Source of the DNA: Eurosta solidaginis
Taxonomy: Eukaryota; Arthropoda; Insecta; Diptera; Tephritidae
Assembly: GCF_040869045.1 (NCBI RefSeq)
Contig: NC_090321.1
Coordinates: 33,415,426 to 33,479,425 of the forward strand
Reading direction: 5' to 3'
DNA length: 64,000 nucleotides
Under the pieces are notes generated by a model. That model searched no databases. It saw only the letters and a program-made list of their open reading frames with translations, and was not told the DNA's origin. The position numbers and the translations under genes are program-made. Below, piece after piece: positions 58,501 through 64,000 of the stretch. Position 1 is the first letter of the stretch, and each line of letters opens with the position of its first letter.

Positions 58501-59508
58501 CTTTACCATAAAAAAGAGGCACTTGTCTGCAATTCGATTCTCCCGACAGGCTTCTCCACTGTCTACAAAACCGTCAATTACATCAACCGTATTGTTGTAT
58601 GTCAAGTCTTTTTTTATTGAAACCTCATCCCACATGATTGAGCATATGCGATGGGTAGGTGGCATTGATTTAATCATTGCTTCCAAGTTGCTGATTACGT
58701 TGTTATCAATGCCTGGACGGACATATCGAATTGGTCGCTCTCTTAATAGGGTACTGTCACTTGGTAAATGGAATCCCAAGTCATCCTTCATAAATTTGTA
58801 GGCTTTCGTAGACATGTAGCTTATGTTTTGCGCTACCGTTTTTTCTTCGGGCTTGTACCGAGTATCCTTCTTGCCAACTATCGTCCTGGCGAAGGTAATT
58901 GCTTCTTCGGTTGCTCCTGGTTGTGCTATGATGGATGTTTTCCTGAGGTTGTCCAGCTTCTTCTCCGTTAAATCCACCGCCTCCGTCAGCTTCTGGATTG
59001 TGTCCATCATGTTCTTTTCCCTTCGCATATAAATCCGCTCTCGCTTAGCGAAGGGCTCATGATCACATACAATCGCCGGGTCCGTGTTGGTTCCTTCCTC
59101 TCTGCAATGCACATCTGGATACTGTTTTTTAACATGGGGGTCTGTGTAAAATGGGACTTCCTCCAAAGCGATGTCAGTGGGCAGTGTTTTTGTGGCTGTC
59201 GTTGGTGCAACCTGCTGCACGAACGAGCAACCACTACCACTTGGCACTTCATCGTCAGTACCCCCAAAAATTGTTGGAACAGCCCCGTCCTTCAAACGTT
59301 TTCCTGTTCCTCCTTTTTGATCCGCTTCGAAATGGCGATCGCAAATATACAAATTTTTCTTTCCTAATTGAGAAATTGGCATATTACATGCCAGAACCCA
59401 TACCCTCTGCGCTTCTTCTTCTTTTGGGAACTCATGTAAAATGGTTCCCTCCATCCAAGCGCACGTCGATACGCAGCATTTCCTCTTCTGCTTCAATATT
59501 TTCGCCAT
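55579..59508 (-). CDS. THAP / P-element-type transposase, 1309 aa, copy 2
   Basis: Same 1309-residue protein as 39419-43348, with no amino-acid difference, 16,160 bases further on. THAP domain, Asp294/Asp384/Glu615 core, repeat tract and C-terminal domain are all retained. Two intact identical frames suggest the element is very young, or that one copy is an assembly duplicate. Confidence 0.9.
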   Translation of the reverse strand: MAKILKQKRKCCVSTCAWMEGTILHEFPKEEEAQRVWVLACNMPISQLGKKNLYICDRHFEADQKGGTGKRLKDGAVPTIFGGTDDEVPSGSGCSFVQQVAPTTATKTLPTDIALEEVPFYTDPHVKKQYPDVHCREEGTNTDPAIVCDHEPFAKRERIYMRREKNMMDTIQKLTEAVDLTEKKLDNLRKTSIIAQPGATEEAITFARTIVGKKDTRYKPEEKTVAQNISYMSTKAYKFMKDDLGFHLPSDSTLLRERPIRYVRPGIDNNVISNLEAMIKSMPPTHRICSIMWDEVSIKKDLTYNNTVDVIDGFVDSGEACRENRIADKCLFFMVKGICSNWKYVLSYYVAKNAVKGIELVKLIWRNIDVACSIGLNVKVAVCDQGTTNQNAFKKLGINANNTTRIHNGETIHFMFDYCHLIKNMRNNFISGYNVQTRDGIANLVVVEKLYEMDKKNDNYKICPKLTDSHLHPNNFEKMSVSRATQLLSNSVYAGLKMMEDLKLFGHETKVLESVKPTQIFIKQMNDLFDELDSKNLNDKNPLKRPIKRGSNEKKNRLLEHIKYLETVRFQNRVNCVDGFILTIRSMITLSEDLFERYPELDFVMFGKLNQDALENFFYKVRASQGINMHPTANEMQYIVARLVSMSILRHHFQAKGTNCEDDDDIFLDWNQTPGVDPNSCVEKVTPAVDTRMPVDEPHSKNYEDDDLPTQDRHIATKAREPIDETTNFGYSTDDTIADLLKQIFTENNSTSHDEQARGADSDLPEEVPQPNSSNCNEPARGAGSDFLGEVRQNNLSSHNEPARGAGSDLPEDVPQHNASSHNGSTHDILTTSGEGLLGEARQQDIIGGGQRPNAGTDLPQEVQGQNQYSSTEHDHTHCRGKATRGTKDHTKGACVKLQVELNRIRRECQSDAILLQYKQRYIVHTVAGEGLRKEVPPQGAGTDLQDVVDRLRRQCIGEAAQLKYKKYFIVNNLANDGRREVRTQRAASDLSEEVPQPNSSNCNEPARGAGSDFQGEVRQNNSLSHNQPVRGAGLDLPEEVPQHNLLCIHNEPARGAGSDFLGEVQLHNLLSSRNKPACGAEANPPEEVAQRVRDSIDATIEEVIRQMAEEDIVGATVFSNVPITDEEVRNVDITKQPLVEEVAARTAEEQIQRYYTGYAIYTKVMKRIQCEKCAQLMCKSGVDPAYSSEALIIAKNYKPYDDLRLVNPSDQFFEISTAHMKWYLEKFRVCAHTLYVKKQIIDYIKSKTDEMFPEWFTGECADHRIQLLDFMVTVLLYKNAKWMARADEQEERRRRAIEKLQKLNAAEK

Positions 59509-62500
59509 GTAATGCGATGGTCTTCCATCGTAACCTTCGAATTAATATTAAAATAATGAACAACTCAAAAAAATAATATATAAAAAAAATTTAAGTAAAA
59601 AAACTAAAAATAGAAATTCAGGGCTTAATGAAATAAAATTAAAATAATAAGAAAATTAAATATAACAAATAAAAACCATAAAAAGATATACTAAAAAAAT
59701 AAATAACGTAGCATAAATTATAAAATAAAATCGGAAAAAAATATAAAAAAAATATGAAAATAGAGACATAGGAAATATAGTAAAATAAGAAAATATTTAA
59801 AAATAAAAGCCGGAGTTAAGCTCATGAATTCTTAAATATAAGTAAAAATAAAAACTTTAAGAAGAAACAAAAATAAAATAAATAAATAATATAGTAATAA
59901 TAAAAAACTAATGGACAAAAAAAAAACAATAAAAAATGCATCTCAAGTGGCAAACGTGAGTAAAAAACGTATGACCTTGTAAAGTATTTACGTACCAAAT
60001 TCTATCCAAATCGGTTGAATCGTTGCCAACATAATAGTTGATATACTAATATATAAATATACAAAATAATAAGTATACACAGTTTTAATATAAATATGAA
60101 AACGTAAATATTAACGTTATAATATACATACATATATCTATAAAATGTTCAAAGATAAATACATATATATAGCTTAAAGGTGAATTTAAACATTTGTAAT
60201 AATGTATAGGCATATATTTTTTTGTTATAAGATACAAATTCAGAGCTGGGTAGTAATGGTTTCCTTAGCTATTCAATTCCTCCAGAGAAAAGGAATAGAT
60301 TACATTTCAATTTCTAAAAAAAAAAAATAATACCAAAAGTAATTTTTTTGAGGCTCGACTACAAAAATTTTTTTTTTGTAATTGAAAACAAACACTTTGC
60401 TCAAACGTAATTTCTGCTCCAGTACTTTCGAAAGGAATGGAAAGAATTGGAGATTTTCCAATTACATAACAAGGAATGCCTCAATTGCAATTGCAAAAAT
60501 AATTGAAAAATCTTTAGTTTAAAAAATTTTTTTGAGATTGAAGCGGTGATTTTATGAAGACATAGTAACTCCTTGGACCATAAGAAAATTTTTGTAAAAC
60601 AGAATTACTGTCTTCTATGACTGGCAAATTCATTTCTCCTCGCCATATATCAGGACGGGTATGGTAAAATTGTATCATTTTAGGTTAGATTTGCTGTTGA
60701 GCGGTCGGCCAATTGCCTTTGTATGTCGTAAGCAACGTTACTTAATCTTTTCCCAAAGTGTTGCTGACCAGCGACTTGAGGATTTTGTTGCGGCCTTGTA
60801 TTTTAGCTACAACTTCGATGGCATACGCCTTGAAGGTAATAGTGTCACCGAATGTTATACCTAAGATATTTGGATGACTGACAGCGCAACACCATCGACG
60901 TGAACATCCAATATTCCACGTCGTTAAACAGAGTGGACGTGGCTTTGAGCTTGTTTCGAATCCGCGATCTTACCTTTGTATATATGTATCTATTAATGCA
61001 GATCCCTTCCACTTGCACATACATATTTATCGAAATTTGGAAAGGCTCATTTCAAAATTGCGAGGTCTTCAATAGGGATATATTAATATAAAAAAAAGTT
61101 ACGCCTTCGTCTTATGCTTACTTACTCCATATAAAACAAAAAACATTCATTTGGTATCAATTATAGTTGAACCATGGTATCAATGGTAAATATACTTTGC
61201 CAATTGACTCAAAACTAGTTATGATATGTTTCATGTTTGGTTTGGACTTCCACATATTTTGTAAACTTTCTCTAACATCTTCACAATCACTTACACTAAC
61301 ACTTACTAAAGACTTCTGAAAGGACATAACTCCACTCTTTCTGACGGTATATAAGTTTTGTTCATAGATTATGCAATTTCAAGGCGACTGACCTTGGCTT
61401 CTCTCTCTAATCAGCTATCTTGAACTCGCACTCTGAAACCCAATTTGCCTCTTTGTTAAACTAATTTTTCATTCAGAGGAAAAATTGTAGTTAAAACCAT
61501 ACAAATTAATTTTCCTGGAAAAGTTTGCAATGGCATTACTTTTTTTTAAATTATATTTTGTGTTGACTTTTCTATCGTTTAAAGTAATCACAATTCCAAA
61601 AAAATGTATTGTTTAATCATTAAAATTTGCCAAACTATTGGCGTTCCCACTCAGCATTTAGGTGATTCAATTTTGAATTTCCCTACATATCAATACAATT
61701 TGATTACTCTTTCTGACTAAATAATGAGTTATCATACAATTGAACAAAAGAAATAATCAAATATGAATACTTTCGATGATGAAAAACTTCGATCACTTTT
61801 TGGAATCATTTTTGAAGTCCTTTAATGACTAAATTTTAATATTTCATAAAAACCAACAAAAAGAATAATCAAATATGCTTACCTATGATGATCAAAAACT
61901 GAATATAGTTTTTCAATCACATTTTGGAATCATATTTGAATCAAATGTGTTTACTTTAGGTGATCAAAAATTTATAATCATTTTTCATTCAGCTTTCTAA
62001 ATCTTTCATGAATATATTTGTTGACTGAATAATGAATTTTATACTTGTTGAAATTTTACTTTTCATTAAAAATCTTATTTTTTCACATACACATATTTTT
62101 TCAATCATGAAGCTAAGAAAAAATATATAAAAATTTTATTATTTATGCAAAAGATATTCTTCAAGACAAAAATAATGTAATGCTGCTCGTGAACGAAATT
62201 TTCCCCAACCATTTCTCCCCTTCAACTTCCCAGAAAATACATAATGATTGGACATAGGTTGTGAGCTATTTGAACCCCAGGTAAGTAAAACTATCTTGAC
62301 ATACCTGGATACGGCTTCAACATCCCGTATCGCATCCATATTTTAAGATGCAGACGATAATGCTGATGTTGGATGTTGTAGTCGCAGGTGTATATCGGTC
62401 AAGTTTGTTTGCAAGTTAGCTGTGGTTCGAATAGCTCACTTTCGCATGCTTTCTTCCCCTGATGAAATAAGATTATTATGTAGTATCATATTTTGAAGGA

Positions 62501-63039
62501 GATATGAGGAATAAATGCATCATAATCGCATTCAAAAATTATTCAAAAATCTCAACCAAAACGATTGAAATATGTTCACGAATATGATCGGAAAATGACT
62601 GTGAAAAGCAGTCAGATATTACTCTAAAACTATTAAAGCTCCATTTTACAATGATATCAAATATGAATAAAAGGCGTTTCGAAATAGGAATCATAAATGA
62701 TTTTTCAAGAATAATCACATTTAAGGTACATTTTTCTACCGACGATACATTAATTTTCGAACAGAAAATGCCTTTAAATTTGAACGTTTTTAATCATCTT
62801 GGGGTATGATATTTAAATATTTTTTGATCAAAATTTTCAAAAAATGGTGGCTGGGATATATTTGCTGGTAGCGTATAATTTCATGAAAATTAAAATAGTC
62901 CGTAACCACAATTAAAAAAGGCATATTAAGTTATTTTCAATCACAATAATTGCTCCATTGCTTTGACCGAAAGATAAACATATGCACAATGTACCTACGT
63001 ATGTCCTATTTATTGTAATTCATTCATTGTAATAAATAA

Positions 63040-63445
63040 AAAGGCACATCAGCTTAACAATGATGGTGTTACATTACCGACTGTCAGTCACCAAAAGATT
63101 TTAGGGGCAACGTTTGATAAGGCGCATGCCACCGAAATTGTATCCAAAGTACAATGCCGCCATAAAATCTTAGGGAAAAGATTAAGAAACGTTGCTGGAC
63201 ATACACAGCAATTGACGTTCATGTGCTACGTGACACCTGTGTGGTCACCTGGTCTTAGAAACACGCACTGGAAAAGGCTGCAGGCCTGATAAAATTCTGC
63301 ACGCAAAACAGTCACGGGATGTCTTCTTATGGCCCCTGAACACCATCTGCATATTGAGGCAGAAGATCTCAACATTACAGAGCATAACGAAATGCTGAAG
63401 ACAGTTTTTGCTTAATTGTCACAAACCTGGACACCTTAGCAAACT
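63040..63445 (+). pseudogene. Jockey-type LINE ORF2 fragment, copy 2
   Basis: Exact repeat of 46880-47285 in the second unit. Confidence 0.75.
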
Positions 63446-63615
63446 AGACATCTAACAAGAGCAAAATATTAAATCATTCAAAAGAACATGTATAGATAGT
63501 AATTAAGAAATGTTGTAAATAATATCAATCTAATTACAAGTAACCCTATTACTATATAAATCAATCGATCTATTTTATACATATGTATATAATATATCTA
63601 TTTTTTTCAACTTAC

Positions 63616-63850
63616 CCAAATTTAATGTTGGTAAAGCGTAATCTTTAAGACGCTTTCCAATCCTCACGTCTTTCTCAAAATGAAGGGAGCAAACAAATGT
63701 AGTATTTTTGTTGACTACATTTATTTTCAAATTATCCATCCATTTGCTCCTAACATCAGCGTTGGCCGGGAAGGAATAAAAAACCAATCCCGGATCCGCC
63801 CGTGCATTTCTGCAACACCCGACCGCGCAACATTTACGAATTGTCGGCAT
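63616..63850 (-). CDS. THAP-domain exon with splice donor, copy 2
   Basis: Exact repeat of 47456-47690, with the same start, zinc-finger residues and splice donor. Confidence 0.65.
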
Positions 63851-64000
63851 TTTTTAGATTTAAGGTTGTTTTGAAAAAAACAATTAGCACAATTAAATTT
63901 ATTTGATATTTTCGCAAAATTAGTGAAAACGAACTGAACGCGTCAAGAACTTTTTCATAATAAAAAATTGCTTCATTTTTGGTAGTTTTGGCGCAATTTA

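Larger units (their letters stand above)
48816..64000 (+). repeat. 16,160-bp direct tandem duplication, unit 2 (cut by window end)
   Basis: 15,185 bases of the second unit are in the window; about 975 would lie beyond it if the copy is complete. It begins at the last TTGCT shared with unit 1. Confidence 0.97.
48826..64000 (-). mobile_element. Giant P-superfamily DNA transposon, copy 2 (right end outside window)
   Basis: Starts with the same CAAAGAGGATAAATA terminal repeat (48826-48854) directly after the 7-bp spacer CTCTGGT that separates it from copy 1. Same orientation as copy 1 (head to tail). The transposase-5' (right) terminal repeat is not in the window. Confidence 0.8.

Noticed and set aside
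48816..64000. Treating unit 2 as an independent, diverged transposon copy.
   Set aside because: No difference from unit 1 was seen, so it gives no independent evidence of conservation or function.
1..64000. CRISPR arrays, operons, ribosomal RNA or phage features.
   Set aside because: None seen; gene structure with introns and LINEs shows eukaryotic nuclear DNA.

Overview
The window looks like nuclear DNA of a cyclorrhaphan fly, most likely a tephritid fruit fly. It is AT-rich and full of degenerate non-LTR retrotransposons and fold-back repeats. It carries one clear host gene with short fly introns, and several 'GTAACCGAAC'-type interspersed repeats that I associate with tephritids (from memory, not a search). 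There is no bacterial or organellar content.

Region by region. 1-3250: a broken LINE on the minus strand, with ORF1, endonuclease and reverse transcriptase (RT). 3295-5760: an interspersed repeat with a 3' LINE piece nested in it (4057-5372, carrying RNase H). 6866-15124: a seven-exon gene on the plus strand with three extended Tudor domains, resembling TDRD7/tapas of the germline piRNA pathway. Its introns hold a full-length interspersed repeat, a SINE-like repeat split by a second RNase H LINE, and other LINE debris. 15949-16850: a fold-back element. 19622-26812: another copy of the interspersed repeat, split first by a 3.1 kb LINE with a 9-bp target duplication and then by a 2.5 kb insertion with CGG-rich ends. 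27480-31770: two more LINE remnants. 31770-32657: apparently single-copy DNA that could be the 5' part of a host gene.

From 32656 to the end the window holds a direct tandem duplication with a period of exactly 16,160 bp. I see no difference between the copies, and every open frame recurs at +16,160. Each unit has the layout of a very large P-superfamily DNA transposon. It has ~30-bp terminal inverted repeats starting CAAAGAGGATAAATA, a 7-8 bp flanking duplication (GCTCTGGT), an 11-bp subterminal inverted motif (TGACTGGGTCG) 84-95 bp from each end, and an uninterrupted 1309-codon transposase frame on the minus strand. The transposase has a THAP DNA-binding domain, an RNase H-like DDE core, a ~335-residue repeat-rich insertion and a conserved C-terminal domain. 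A second THAP exon with a splice donor lies near the transposase-5' end of the element. MITEs, LINE pieces and tandem repeats fill the rest of the 16 kb.

The strongest candidate for something undescribed is this giant P-like element with its expanded transposase and head-to-tail arrangement. The perfect repetition also fits a recent duplication or an assembly error. A second theme is the set of three RNase H LINEs whose 3' ends share a hairpin followed by a (CCTAA)n tail, the same repeat unit as the arthropod telomere.
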